The translations under genes and the position numbers were made by a program. A stretch of DNA of 64,000 nt from NCBI GenBank assembly GCA_023634235.1, contig JAMKCF010000166.1, positions 1 through 64,000 of the forward strand, in the 5' to 3' direction. The notes beneath the pieces were generated by a model. That model had not been told where the DNA came from. It was given only the letters and a program-made list of their open reading frames with translations, and made no database searches. Numbering within the stretch: the first letter of the stretch is position 1; each line of letters begins with the position of its first letter. Origin of the DNA: Pisaster brevispinus. Taxonomy: Eukaryota; Echinodermata; Asteroidea; Forcipulatida; Asteriidae. Below, piece after piece: positions 31,677 to 41,415 of the stretch.

Positions 31677-33257
31677 GATTTTGGTCTAAGTCTTGGAATT
31701 CAAGACTTAGTTGATAAAGAAGGAATGAATGTATTATACTGTATGGAATTGAAGGATTGAGGGCATAGGATGATTCAACTATGTGTAGATCAGAGGATGA
31801 ATGATATCATGCAACTGAGGATGATTGGATTGGGTCATCAACCAAATTGCTCTCCAGACTGTAAAGTTTGTTTCTGTCAAATGATGTTCTTGCACACCAG
31901 GTTGGGGAATGGCCTCCCTGCGCTGTGGTACTATGCCGCCTGCGAACCAAGGGTTGGCGGGGTCCAGAACCCTTAAATTGCTGACTCGACGGCGGGGTAC
32001 GCACAGTGACTTGGTCAGACCTGATTGGTTGCATAGGTCATCTATTTGTACAAAAGAACAACATACAAATGCTATCAAGCCCTCCTACTGTGTGACCATT
32101 TTATGGAATATTTGAATGAAAAAAACAAATTCTACACTGAACATACATGTTGTACAAGCTTTTGTCTGTATAAAAACAAGTTTTTGCTCAGATTTTCCAC
32201 TCTACCCAACCTGTGCGTTTGCATGGTTTCAAATTAATGGTTGGTCAACTCACTGGAAGTTTAAGAAGAGGAGGGTTTAAACTAAGGAATGTATGAGATA
32301 ATCCATAAGTACATAGATTCCAAACACTTTTTACATAATCACATGCCTTCAATCCTCTGATACACACAAGCAGTACCGTAGAAATTACAAGAAACTAGTA
32401 AGCTGTTTATTAATGTGAACTATTTCCTAAGGACCTTTTGAATCAAACTGTATGTAATTAAATATATGGATTGTATTTGATGTAGCTCTATGTACATGTT
32501 AGAAATACTGGATGGTCATTTATTTTACAAATATTGGAGGCATATGAGTGCATTATTGCAGAATATAATCACAAGGTGAAATCTGGAAAAGCCAGGTTTT
32601 AATGAGTGATTATATTCTACAACACAATGCACAAATCAAATGCATTCAATATTTGTTTACTGGAAACACATACTCACATAGTGATCCTTGTCATTTGAAA
32701 TGTGTTCCATAAACTCAAAAATGAATTGACTCAGAAGCTCATCCACCCCTTACTCTGAACATTGGTTTTAAATAACCGCATCTGAACACTTTGGATGACT
32801 CTGTATGGACATCAACCTTGTCCACTGTAATATAGGACCTTTCATCATTGGGACAAATGGGTAGGGAACAGTTATTATGGGAAAGACACTGCAAAGCATC
32901 CAATAGTTTCCATATTGGACTCCAATGTTAACTTGCTGAGCATCGCATCAGTAAATAAATGCCCACAAATATATAATTGTTGGGCTGATAAGTAACTATA
33001 GTTTTCAGCCTCTAAAAATGGTTTATTAAAAAAATCATTTTCATGCATTGTTGTTCAAATCATATATATTGTAAAGTAATGTTGTACTTAGTAATTATTA
33101 TTAATTTGGGGTTAAACAATGACAAACTGACTAGTGTGTGATTTAAACAACGGATTCCGGAATAAGTTAACATGCCAGCAGTTAAAGGTTGTATGGCTTC
33201 TGACTGGCATCCCTGAACAAAGATATTGACAAAAACAGGGGGAGACAGTCAACATAG
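31677..33257. other. AT-rich non-coding stretch
   Basis: Overlapping open frames on both strands at 31770-32240 share no consistent coding look. Nothing further can be supported. Confidence 0.4.
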
Positions 33258-33328
33258 GACTAGATAGCTAAGTTGGTAGAGCACCAGCCTGTTAAACTGG
33301 AGGCTATTGGTTCAAATCCCGCTCTAGT
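33258..33328 (+). tRNA. tRNA-Asn-like sequence (GTT), probably degenerate
   Basis: The order of parts is right for a tRNA. ACTAGA pairs with TCTAGT as an acceptor stem, GTTGGTAGAGC is a D arm, CCAGCCTGTTAAACTGG is an anticodon arm with anticodon GTT, and GGTTCAAATCCC is a T loop and B box. One D-stem pair, one anticodon-stem pair and two T-stem pairs are broken. A tRNA pseudogene or the head of a tRNA-derived SINE is more likely than a working gene. Confidence 0.45.
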
Positions 33329-33719
33329 AAATTTGTCTTTGTTGAACCCAAAGTTATTACAGATTTACTAAGTCAGTTTCCCTTGTGTTTTATAACTTGA
33401 TATATAATTATTAAATTGATAAGGTCATGTTGTTGAATTGAGAGGTTGTTCCAGAGAAACACATGCAAGGTCAAAAGTGATTTTGCTTGTTGGAGGAGTG
33501 GGGGGGGGGGGGGGGGGGGTAGGCAAGGTTGGGAAGTACCTGTATGATTTCTGACCCATACAGTGTAAAGTCAAGTCAGGAGGTGTTGAGCTAATGTTGG
33601 GGGGACTGGGTTGTAGGGTAGGGAACTGTCTTCCTCTGAATCTAGCACTGTGATGTAAAAAGTATTTCTTATTTTAAAATGGTGCTAGGATGTGATACAA
33701 AATGGGTACTTCATTTATC

Positions 33720-34175
33720 GCAAGTAATCAAGTTTTCATTTGTTCTTTTTGGACATGATGATCGATGTTTAACATTTCTTGAAATGTATTTGCTTTTACT
33801 CTTGATATGCAATTCAGAAATGAAGGACAAACATTTCTGGTCTAAAGATGCATTCTCCATGAATAACAAAAAATACATAAATACAGACTCCTTGATAATT
33901 ACATCAAAACTTAAATTAAAATTTTCAGTTGAAATCAAGGGTCTAGATTTACAGAGGTAGTCTGCCAGTATTGTTTTCAATGTTGTGCCTCAGCTATTTT
34001 GGGGATGTTGGGAATGCCGAGTTTGCTCCCTTGGAAGCCTCCTGCTTAAGTTGAGTCAGCAGCTGGACTTGGATTTGTTTGGCGATGGTCACCAGACTAA
34101 CAATTCCAATTAAGTTCTGACTTCCATGCGTCCATTCTCTTTAAGTTTGACCAACCTGTGTGGGGGTGCATTGTA
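33720..34175. repeat. segmental repeat carrying hairpin 1
   Basis: This matches 35930-36370 at low but clear similarity along its length. Shared phrases include CTCTTGATATGCAATTCAG, TTGATAATTACATC and, after the hairpin, TTTGACCAACCTGTGTG. The duplication explains why hairpins 1 and 6 are the closest pair of the cluster. Confidence 0.7.
34053..34123 (+). ncRNA. hairpin 1 of a seven-member cluster
   Basis: The outer pair is GTCAG with CTGAC, and the inner stem TGGACTTGG faces CAATTCCA. The loop region contains GGCGATGGTC. The inner 5' arm runs GGATTTG rather than GGATTCT, and the 3' arm has CAGACT. The flanks TTGAGTCAGCAGC before and TTTGACCAACCTGTG after are shared by the other copies. The strand is not known; plus is given because the outer stem was read that way. 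Confidence 0.5.
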
Positions 34176-34230
34176 GTTTGTGTATAATTAATACATTATT
34201 TTTCTTCTGGTCAAGAAAACTATGATGGAA

Positions 34231-34292
34231 TTCAGTTTGGACTCAGATTCTTTTGGCGATGGTCATCAGAATAATGAGTACAAAGTCTGACT
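34231..34292 (+). ncRNA. hairpin 2 of the cluster
   Basis: The 5' arm TTTGGACTCAGATTCT pairs with the 3' arm AGAATAATGAGTACAAA, and the loop has TTTTGGCGATGGTCATC. Here the stem carries GGACTC against GAGTAC. Hairpins 1 and 6 have GGACTTG against CAATTCC at the same place. Confidence 0.55.
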
Positions 34293-34466
34293 TTTGTTAA
34301 CTTGACCAACCCGTGTGATGGAAAATCACTTTGTACAAATCTTGACAAATTTATCATTGAAAGTGCGATGAATAAGTCATTTCGATATCAACACTGATTT
34401 TATACCTGTGTTCCATATTATATGGGTGTACTTTGCTTCTTGTTGGGGATTAACACAATTTTATTT

Positions 34467-34537
34467 GTCAGTAGTTGGATTCAGATTCTTGTGACGATGG
34501 TCATCAGAATTCTGAGTCCGAGTCCATCCTAAGTTTG
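34467..34537 (+). ncRNA. hairpin 3 of the cluster
   Basis: The 5' arm TTGGATTCAGATTCT pairs almost throughout with AGAATTCTGAGTCCGA, using one bulge and G-U pairs. The loop is TGTGACGATGGTCATC. This is the longest uninterrupted inner stem of the set. Confidence 0.6.
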
Positions 34538-34688
34538 ACCAACCTGCATGACCTGTGTGGTGATGTTGCATTATTTAGGTACAAATCTTCATCAGACTAA
34601 ACATTTGATCACCACATGTACATGCAGGTCATTACCCCATGGACCAGTGGTGTTCTTACATCCTTTTGGGAGTGTAATGACTATCATG

Positions 34689-34856
34689 CAGGCCTGATGC
34701 TTTGATTTTGAAACAGCAAGGTCACCAAGACCTTGTCTCCTTGGTAAAGGGCACCTCTAAGAAGAAATAGTAAACTTCTATTGAAGCATGTCAAGGGGCA
34801 CCAAGGCAATGACTAGTGGCAATGGAGGCAGTTACCTCCATAAAGCATCAGGCCTG
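34689..34856. mobile_element. MITE, CAGGCCTG family, copy 2
   Basis: The ends are CAGGCCTGATGCTTTGA at left and its near-reverse complement TAAAGCATCAGGCCTG at right. It shares inner sequence (GGGCACCAAGGCAATGACTAG) with 31505-31676. It sits between hairpins 3 and 4 and explains the longer gap there. Confidence 0.75.
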
Positions 34857-34902
34857 ATCACGTTCAAGATCAGTCTGACTGAACTTGTAATTACATGATG
34901 CT

Positions 34903-34973
34903 GACTAGAAGCAGCTGAATTCTGATTCTTGTGGCGATGGTCGTCAGAATAATGAGTCCAAGGCTTGACTGTC
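34903..34973 (+). ncRNA. hairpin 4 of the cluster
   Basis: The loop region TGTGGCGATGGTCGTC is flanked by GATTCT and AGAAT, and the 3' side has AATGAGTCCAAGG. The 5' side (GCTGAATTC) has drifted, so the middle of the stem pairs poorly. The downstream phrase GACCAACCTGTGT is kept. Confidence 0.45.
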
Positions 34974-35136
34974 ATAAACATGACCAACCTGTGTTCTGGT
35001 GAACCTTACAATGAACATGTAAATCTTTATTTATTTAAACAGTATGTTTGGCCACTGTGTCATCCTTTAGGTCAACACTGATCTTAGATCCATGTGGGTG
35101 TGATTTGCTTCTTGTCTGGAGCATCACATTTGACTT

Positions 35137-35203
35137 TGTCAGCAGCTGGGCTTAGATTCTTGTGGTGATGGTCATAAGAATATTGAGTCCAAGTCCTGAC
35201 ATT
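35137..35203 (+). ncRNA. hairpin 5 of the cluster
   Basis: TGTCAG pairs with CTGACA as the outer stem. TGGGCTTAGATTCT pairs with AGAATATTGAGTCCA through several G-U pairs. The loop is TGTGGTGATGGTCATA. The upstream phrase TTTGCTTCTTGTCTGGAG matches the sequence before hairpins 6 and 7. Confidence 0.55.
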
Positions 35204-35625
35204 TGTAGTATACAAAAGACTTGTCTCCAGGAGTATTACATTAAAGTAATTGGGCTTATTGGGGAAGGAAGGGAAAGGTTTTGAAGCCAATGATTACAGC
35301 TCAATGCAGTGTGACATCAGACGGGGCTTATTGTGTTTGTAAGACCCGGTTCAGACAGGTGCACTAGAGTGGCGCAAAACGAAATTATTGAATTACGACT
35401 GGACGCACTGGACACAAAAGATAAATTGCAGCAGTCATTTGAAATGACTCTGGAGAGTCTCGGTTTCAGACATCGATCTTGTCATAAGCCGAACCTAATG
35501 TAAATGTTATGTTAAGTTGGCCTGCCTGAAACCAAGATTTGTTTGGATTGACCTTGAGTTGCTCCTAATCTACTTGGTTTGGCATGACTCTGGAGCATCT
35601 GTCAGAACAGGGTGTTGGGGAACTG
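35204..35625. other. spacer without a called feature
   Basis: This spacer lies inside the hairpin region, between hairpin 5 and the next MITE. No repeat or exon is recognised. Confidence 0.35.
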
Positions 35626-35818
35626 GGCCCAATTGCATAGAGCTGCGCACACAAATTTATTCATTACTAAACAATTTTGCTTACTGGAAAAGGCTTACCA
35701 GCCAAAAATACCTTGTTACGTTTATGACGTTTGTGACTGGTTCCCTGCTCATTTTTGCTAAGCAGAATTTTTGAAAGGCAGTATTTTTTGCTTAAAGCAG
35801 CTCTATGAAATTGGGCTA
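35626..35818. mobile_element. MITE, GGGCCCAATT family
   Basis: The left end GGCCCAATTGCATAGAGCTG is mirrored at the right by AGCAGCTCTATGAAATTGGGC. The interior contains the GCTAAGCAGAAT and TTGCTTA phrases typical of this very common marine-invertebrate MITE. Partial relatives occur at 36575-36750 and 40437-40575. Confidence 0.75.
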
Positions 35819-35929
35819 ATGTCTGCCCTTGGATCTGCCGCATGCTTTTTAAAAGTTGTCCCCATTTTAAAATAAATGTAGAAATGAGAACAAAACTCAG
35901 ATTTCATAATCATAATTGACTCTCACAAA

Positions 35930-36370
35930 AAATTGTAGCTTTTGGGACATGATGCTGTTTAATGTCTCTTGAATCAGTTGGATTTTCGCTACTCTTGATG
36001 TGCAATTCAGAAAATGAAGGGCAATAAAGCCAGGTCTGAAGATTTATGACAAGAAGACAAACAGGATATGTCACAGACCCCTTGAGAATTACATCCAAAC
36101 TTGATGTACAAAATGAGACGTTAGATTGCATGCATCATTTGCTGATGTTTTCAGCAAGTTTACTTCAAGGATGTTAGATTTACAAGAGCAGTTTGGTCAA
36201 TACTACTTATTGGTTTATCTCACGTTTGCTTCTTGTTGGAAGTGTCATGATTGAGTTGAGTCAGCAGCTGGACTTGGATTCTTGTGGCGATGGTCATCAG
36301 AATAACAATTCCAATTTAAATGCTGACTTGCTTCATGTTTTAAAGTTTGACCAACCTGTGTGGTAGTGTA
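35930..36370. repeat. segmental repeat carrying hairpin 6
   Basis: This is the partner of 33720-34175. Both have a gene-free, AT-rich left part and end with the hairpin followed by TTTGACCAACCTGTGTG. Confidence 0.7.
36258..36329 (+). ncRNA. hairpin 6 of the cluster (best outer stem)
   Basis: AGTCAGCA pairs perfectly with TGCTGACT. TGGACTTGGATTCT pairs with AGAATAACAATTCCA at about twelve of fourteen positions. The loop is TGTGGCGATGGTCATC. The overall length of about 72 bases with a two-part stem is in the range of a microRNA precursor. No mature microRNA is recognised in either arm. Confidence 0.6.
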
Positions 36371-36429
36371 ACGTACTATGTTCATGTTATATTATTTTGC
36401 TTCTTGTCTGGAGCACCATGCTTGAGTTG

Positions 36430-36475
36430 AGTCAGCTGCTGGATTCTGGTTCTTGAAAGAGAATTTCAGGATTGA
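36430..36475 (+). ncRNA. hairpin 7 of the cluster (diverged, short loop)
   Basis: It starts with the same GAGTCAGCTGCTGGATTCTG phrase. The loop is reduced to TTGAAAG, followed by AGAATTTCAGGATT, which can still pair with the 5' arm. The outer CTGAC partner is missing. Possibly a decayed member. Confidence 0.35.
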
Positions 36476-36574
36476 TATTACTTTGTAATGTTCCTACTGG
36501 CAAGAAAAGGGATAGCCATGATGTTAACGGTTAACAGGCATCCTGTCAGTCAGCAACCTGCTCTCAATTACATG

Positions 36575-36750
36575 TAAGAGCTGCTCAAGCACAAAATACT
36601 GCTAGCCATTTTTCTGCTAAGCAAAGATGAGCAAAAAATGGTGCACTTGACATGGTGTTTTGCCCAAAAATAAATTCTGGTGTCCAGCATTATTTTTCTT
36701 GTGCTAAGCTACTTTTTTCTGCTTAAGCAGCTCTATGAATTTCAGCCCTG
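36575..36750. mobile_element. MITE, GGGCCCAATT family, diverged copy
   Basis: The inner phrases CTGCTAAGCA and GCTTAAGCAGCTCTATGAATTTC match the family at 35626-35818. The left end is poorly preserved. Confidence 0.55.
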
Positions 36751-36815
36751 GTGCTATTGGTACCTTGTCATTTGAATTGTGTCACCTGTGTAAACAGCCG
36801 CTCAGCAATGACTAG

Positions 36816-36924
36816 ACATGGGTTTCTGTTGAAAGGAACAACCAGTCTGCTATGAGAGACAGAATCAATGGAGAGCTGTTATCAACCAGACCAGGCCTTG
36901 TTGAAAAGAAAAAGGCAACTTCAG
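36816..36924 (+). CDS. candidate coding exon, plus-strand gene (exon a)
   Basis: The segment is open in one frame over 36 codons with a natural composition (WVSVERNNQSAMRDRINGEL, then LSTRPGLVEKKKATS). It ends at TTCAG followed by GTACTG, leaving one extra base. The 3' splice site is either ACTAG before 36816 or ACCAG before 36846; neither has a strong pyrimidine tract. Its end phase fits the exon at 41282. The protein is not recognised; it is charged and hydrophilic. Confidence 0.4.
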
Positions 36925-38164
36925 GTACTGATATCTCTGTCAATATGTGATGTCACAGAACTTTGTTTACTGACTTTATGGCAACATCCATGATTGGGCC
37001 TTATTTCCAAACTTTGAACTAATGAACAAGCTATCCAATGTAGGATGACTCCATCATCATCATTATCATCATTTATCAGTGGGCTTCTCAGCAGGCAGAC
37101 ACAAGCTTTCCTCATTCTATCGTGTTGAGTACTGGTCTCCAGATCTCCAACAGAGAAAGCAGAACATCCATTGGCAATATTCTAGAGATGTACACTGAGT
37201 ATAGTAGGCGTTGATGATCTTGTCTGCGCAGGCCATGAGATGAGCAGTAAAGAGCATGTTAATTTGCTCATCAAAAGGTTTCCATAGGATGTGCCAAACC
37301 CATCTAAGGTTTATAACTCTAGTCGTCAGTAGTTCATCAAGTTGGTTTTCCCCGAGTATGGCTTCATATCGTTATGTCAGTACAAAAACATTGTATCTTC
37401 TAAAAGAGCACTTACCTTACTTAAGTCTGACATTGTCAAGCGTTGTATCTCATTTAAAAAAGCCCAGAATGTAAACACAAAACAAGTACGCCCCAAGACA
37501 TCAAGTTGATCACCACTTTTGTAGTGACACGTCGATTTAAATGTACAATTAGTCCTTGCATCTAGTGTTTATGTAATGTATCATGAGGTTGGGTTTTTCA
37601 TATTTATTGGTCTGGGACTCACATGTTCTACACAATCATGAGTTGATGCTTTCTTGGAACCCATCACATGGTAATTTGTTTTCATTTTAGGTTCTACTAC
37701 AAATTATCATTGGTACTAAATTCTTAACCAATCTATAGCCTCATTCACTATATTATGTACAGGTGGATTAGTTCTCTCGAAACATTTGAAAAACTGCACT
37801 GAGCTTTCATTCATTTGAAATGGTCACTTTTATGAAATGAAAAGTTTCACCATGTGAAGGGTTTTTGCAGATTATTTACCTATAATTTAGATTTGCCATT
37901 TAACATGTAAGGTACTGTTCCAAAGACTCAAAGGTAGACTGAAACATACTTAACTACACACAATCAGAAAATGAGAAAGATCAATAACATTAACACTTTT
38001 CCCCCACAGTTTTTTTAATTGTGTGCTTTGATGCATGAAGCAGAAGGGACACCAACATTCAGATTCTTTTAATTTTGGGATTTTATAGAATATGTTGATC
38101 AGTATGAAATAAGACCTTTTTACCTAAAAACCTTCAACACTGTCTGATGTTGTAGGAGCTACAT
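36925..38164. other. non-coding stretch, presumed intronic
   Basis: A short frame at 37256-37474 and its antisense show no domain. The rest is AT-rich. Nothing else is supported. Confidence 0.35.
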
Positions 38165-38401
38165 CTAGCACTGTCTAATTCTCAAATTCAAAGTGCTGCA
38201 CCTTGCTTTCTCTTTACTTCTCTTTGGATTCAAATCGAAAATCCGTCTTTTAAACTTGACAACAAGCGTTGAAGGAGAGCTTGACATTTCTTTCTTTCCT
38301 GTGTTTTCCTCAATGGACTCAGGTGATTCTATTCCGCATATCTTCAAATCTACAATATCTTCAGTCTTTGCTATCATCAGGATAGACTTGACCCAAGTCA
38401 A
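38165..38401 (-). CDS. candidate coding exon on the minus strand (78 codons)
   Basis: The frame reads like real protein: serine-, glutamate- and lysine-rich, with IESPESIEENTGKK, and a basic stretch KFKRRIFDLNPKRSKEKARC near the end, possibly a nuclear-localisation signal. The 5' boundary is uncertain: the frame is open a few codons beyond 38401 but has no ATG. No family is recognised. It may be a terminal exon, since a stop follows IRQC. Confidence 0.35.
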   Translation of the reverse strand: MTWVKSILMIAKTEDIVDLKICGIESPESIEENTGKKEMSSSPSTLVVKFKRRIFDLNPKRSKEKARCSTLNLRIRQC

Positions 38402-38990
38402 ACTTTCTTCCAGTCCTTAATAGTTGTGTTTCTATTGCATTGCATGCACTCCATGTACATAAACATCATCACAGCTTTATTTCACCACTTTGTTTCAACT
38501 CTGCTACTCGCGATCCAACTCATTGGATTGGCAACTAGTTGACACCAGAGGGTGCACACTCAAAGAGCTCATCAGAGCTAGCTGTGTAGCCGTACATTAT
38601 TGACTCGATTAGCACCAGACCTGACTTGAACCAAGTCTATCATCAGGATGAACCTCAATCCAACAGTGCAATAGTCTGTTTCATACTTGAGTACCTGAAC
38701 TGTCCTTTACTTTCAATACTTGTTTCTTTGTTACTTTCACTAGAATTTGATCGTTTGTCAAATTTGATCATTATGTCAAAAATGTCATGGATCTGCGTTC
38801 TTGTACATGTATTTACGTACTACTTTTTCTCTCTAACTCTACTTGGTCAACATCTGTTTACACCTCAACTCAAACACACTATTACCAAAGCCAACTGTGA
38901 ACTGTTTGTATTTATTCCTTTCTTTTATCTTAATGAGGTTATCTCTCAGTAGAATGGATTTATTAGACCATACTCAGTAAAGTGAACTGT

Positions 38991-39135
38991 CTATCTGTTA
39001 TCTTTTTCCTGCCCTGTCACTAGACACTGGTCCTGTATTTCATGCATTCCCATCAACAATTCTCTGAGTTGTTTCTCCTTTAGCTGTTCAACTTTGCCAA
39101 GGCGTTCAAAAAGGGACTTTTGTTGCTTTTCATTT
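38991..39135 (-). CDS. candidate terminal exon with coiled-coil end
   Basis: After CCCATCTACACAG on the minus strand the frame runs NEKQQKSLFERLGKVEQLKE and on to a stop at 38991. Its leucine spacing and E/K/Q richness suggest a coiled coil. An AATAAA lies about 27 bases past the stop (38959-38964), as expected for a last exon. The upstream exons were not found, and a TGA stands just before the frame, so an exon boundary is required. The gene is unknown. Confidence 0.35.
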
Positions 39136-39539
39136 CTGTGTAGATGGGCTTGAATGCATTGGGAAGACAACACTCACCCGGAGTCAATCTCTTCTTCATT
39201 TTACATTGCCTTCTTCAAGCTTGTATCAGTCCCTCTTTGTTTTATTCCAAGAATCCCTGATGTTTACAGTTTTTAACACTGAATACTAGGCTACTGGGGA
39301 CAGATACCACATGGTAATGACTCTAAGAAACTGAGATGGAAGATAGTTAGTAATTTGATACAGCGTCGAAACGTAAATTTGGAGGGGGGATAAAGTGGTA
39401 GACTATTTTTTAGGAGGGGGAGACACACTTCTGGCCAATTAACACTGAGGAATCCACTTGCATTATTCCTGTGCAATAGAAAAATTGTTTTAAAAAACAT
39501 TATCCTAGTAAAGCTTTTGAAAAAATGATCATACTCTTG

Positions 39540-39665
39540 TTATCCTTTATCCCCTAGCACCCCTGCCCCCCCCCCCACTACTAAAAAGCAACGCCCCACT
39601 GTGCCCCTCCCCCTTTGCCCCCCTCCCTCCAACTGAAAGAGTCCGGGCTACACCACTGAGCCAAG
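39540..39665. repeat. C-rich MITE fragment
   Basis: A poly-C-rich stretch ends in GGGCTACACCACTGAGCC, which resembles the terminal phrase of CAGTGGTGTAGC-type elements. It is related in style to 40905-41079 and 51933-52133, but only one end is visible. Confidence 0.4.
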
Positions 39666-40102
39666 GCAGGATTCAGGATTTGAATGTGTTTAGCCAAAAC
39701 AAGTTAATCGTCAAGTCTTTTAAAATAAGTTTAAAGTCACAGAATGTAGTTTGACAGATGACAAGTTAAACTGTTCAAGATTAGACACATATTAAAACGA
39801 AAATGCACATTTTGTTCTTAATTTGAAAACAAAAGAATTAGTTGTTTTCAGATTGTCATATTATTAAAGAGAAAGACGACCTTATCACTAATAACTCCAA
39901 TATTGGAATTCAGATGACCTTGATGCCAGAAGAAAATGCTAAAGGTTTTTTTCCAAATTAAATTACTTGGCTTTGAAACTTATCCAGAGAGAATGATGGC
40001 TTCATCCTGTATCCTGCCTTTATCAAAAATGCATAGAACTTTACATTTATGTGTCTTTTAATCTTGATTCTTTTTTATTCGCTCCATTTGTTGTTGGTGT
40101 AG

Positions 40103-40152
40103 AGGAGATTGGTGAGCTATGGGAAGACTACAAGATGAGGACTGACATCTGA
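40103..40152 (+). pseudogene. relic of a duplicated exon
   Basis: After a pyrimidine-rich tract and GTGTAG, the sequence GAGATTGGTGAGCTATGGGA resembles the start of the exon at 41282 (GAGAGTGATGAGCTAGGGA). It reads EEIGELWEDYKMRTDI and stops, with no 5' splice site before the stop. It is probably a dead duplicate of that exon. Confidence 0.35.
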
Positions 40153-40436
40153 TCTTACTGGACTTGTTAACCTGTTGGATCTTCATCATTGCTCTGATTA
40201 AGAGTGCAAAAAACAGCATCCAAGCAGTTTGAGACGCTTGTTCAAATACGCACAGACAATCAGTTCCCACATCCAAAACCAGTTACTCATTGCCTCAGCT
40301 GGGTCAAAGTGTAGAGCAATCTTGTAGATGTAGAAGTTTTGTTTATGTGTTCAGGAATCTGGATACCTCTGAAATAACTCAATTCAGTCCAGGCTGGGTA
40401 CGGGATTGTCAGTGTTTCAGCCATTCAAGTACTAAG

Positions 40437-40575
40437 AGTTGCTTAAGCACACAAAAGCAGCTAAGCACAACAAAATTATGCTTACCAGAATAAGGTTACC
40501 AGCTTAAATACCATGTCAAATTTACAATGTTTGCCTGGTATTCTGCTTATTTTTGCTCAGCAGAAATTGGGCGCT
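40437..40575. mobile_element. MITE, GGGCCCAATT family, diverged copy
   Basis: It contains GTTGCTTAAGCACACAAAAG, GCTTACCAGAATAAGGTTACC and, near the right end, GCTCAGCAGAAATTGGGCGC, matching the family at 35626-35818. Confidence 0.55.
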
Positions 40576-40904
40576 AGATACAACTGGAGCACAGTGATCG
40601 AACCGTTGATTAATAAGCCAGGGCTTTTCTGAGCAACAAAAGTTATTATCCAATGCTGTCTCATCACATTGTGCTTCTGCAAAAGTTACTGAAAAACGCC
40701 ATTTAAAAAAGACAATAGGGCCTATGACTTACCTTAAATGACAAATTTCATTTCATTTATTAATTCTGGTTGTGAAGCAAAGAACTCTCAGAAAAGCCAA
40801 CTTTATCACTCTACTTTCTAGCCACAAATCCCATGGAGAGAAGACAAGAAAGGGCATAATATTACTAATTTGATGAGAGTGAAATGTTTGAGTACAATTT
40901 GCAG

Positions 40905-41079
40905 CAGCGTAACTAATTAGTAATTTTTCTAGGGGGGCACTCCTTGCAAGTCAACCTTAGTTTCCATTTGCCCTTTTTAAAAAACTGAATCTTGATCTAC
41001 AGAATGGCAGGTACCAATGGGGGGGGGGTGCACTGACAATAATTGGGGGTAGAGCCCCACCCCCCTAGTTACGTCACTG
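40905..41079. mobile_element. hAT-like MITE, CAGYGGCGTAACTA family, copy 1
   Basis: The left end CAGCGTAACTAATTAG and right end CTAGTTACGTCACTG are inverted repeats of each other. The interior has poly-G and poly-C-rich pieces. CAGTGGCGTAACTA ends are widespread on non-autonomous hAT-type elements. A second copy is at 51933-52133. Confidence 0.65.
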
Positions 41080-41281
41080 ATAATTTGGTCCAATTTATTC
41101 CTTCGTCTCATCACTTAATATGTTGTTATGTAGTTATGTTTCATCCTTGGTGTAATCCAGCTCTTTGAAGAGCATCCATTCATGTCTGTTTAGGGCTCTG
41201 TCCTGTACTTTGCCTTTCAGTCATTCATAATTTTGAAACTTTAAACTACTATTCATTTTTTCTTCTTTTAATTGTATGCAG

Positions 41282-41356
41282 TGGAGAGTGATGAGCTAGG
41301 GAGAGAACAACCTGATATAACTGACGTCTCAGCTCAACAAGGCAGCAACATGCAAG
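41282..41356 (+). CDS. candidate coding exon, plus-strand gene (exon b)
   Basis: TTCTTCTTTTAATTGTATGCAG is a strong 3' splice site, and TGCAAG followed by GTATTA is an acceptable 5' splice site. The 75-base exon takes one base from the previous exon and gives one base to the next. It reads VESDELGREQPDITDVSAQQGSNMQ, hydrophilic and acidic. Phases agree with exon a (36816) and exon c (43735). No domain is recognised. Confidence 0.5.
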
Positions 41357-41415
41357 GTATTAGTATTCTCAGACAGCTCTGTCTCGAAGCATCTACATAG
41401 TCAATCCATTGCAAT

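Noticed and set aside
33258..33328. Functional tRNA-Asn gene
   Set aside because: Several stem pairs are broken in the D, anticodon and T arms. Reported only as tRNA-like.
34231..35203. Box C/D snoRNA reading of the hairpins (minus strand TGATGA with nearby CTGA)
   Set aside because: The boxes sit about 30 bases apart at the middle of the unit, not at the ends of a 70 to 100 base RNA, and no terminal stem closes them. A simple hairpin explains the data better.
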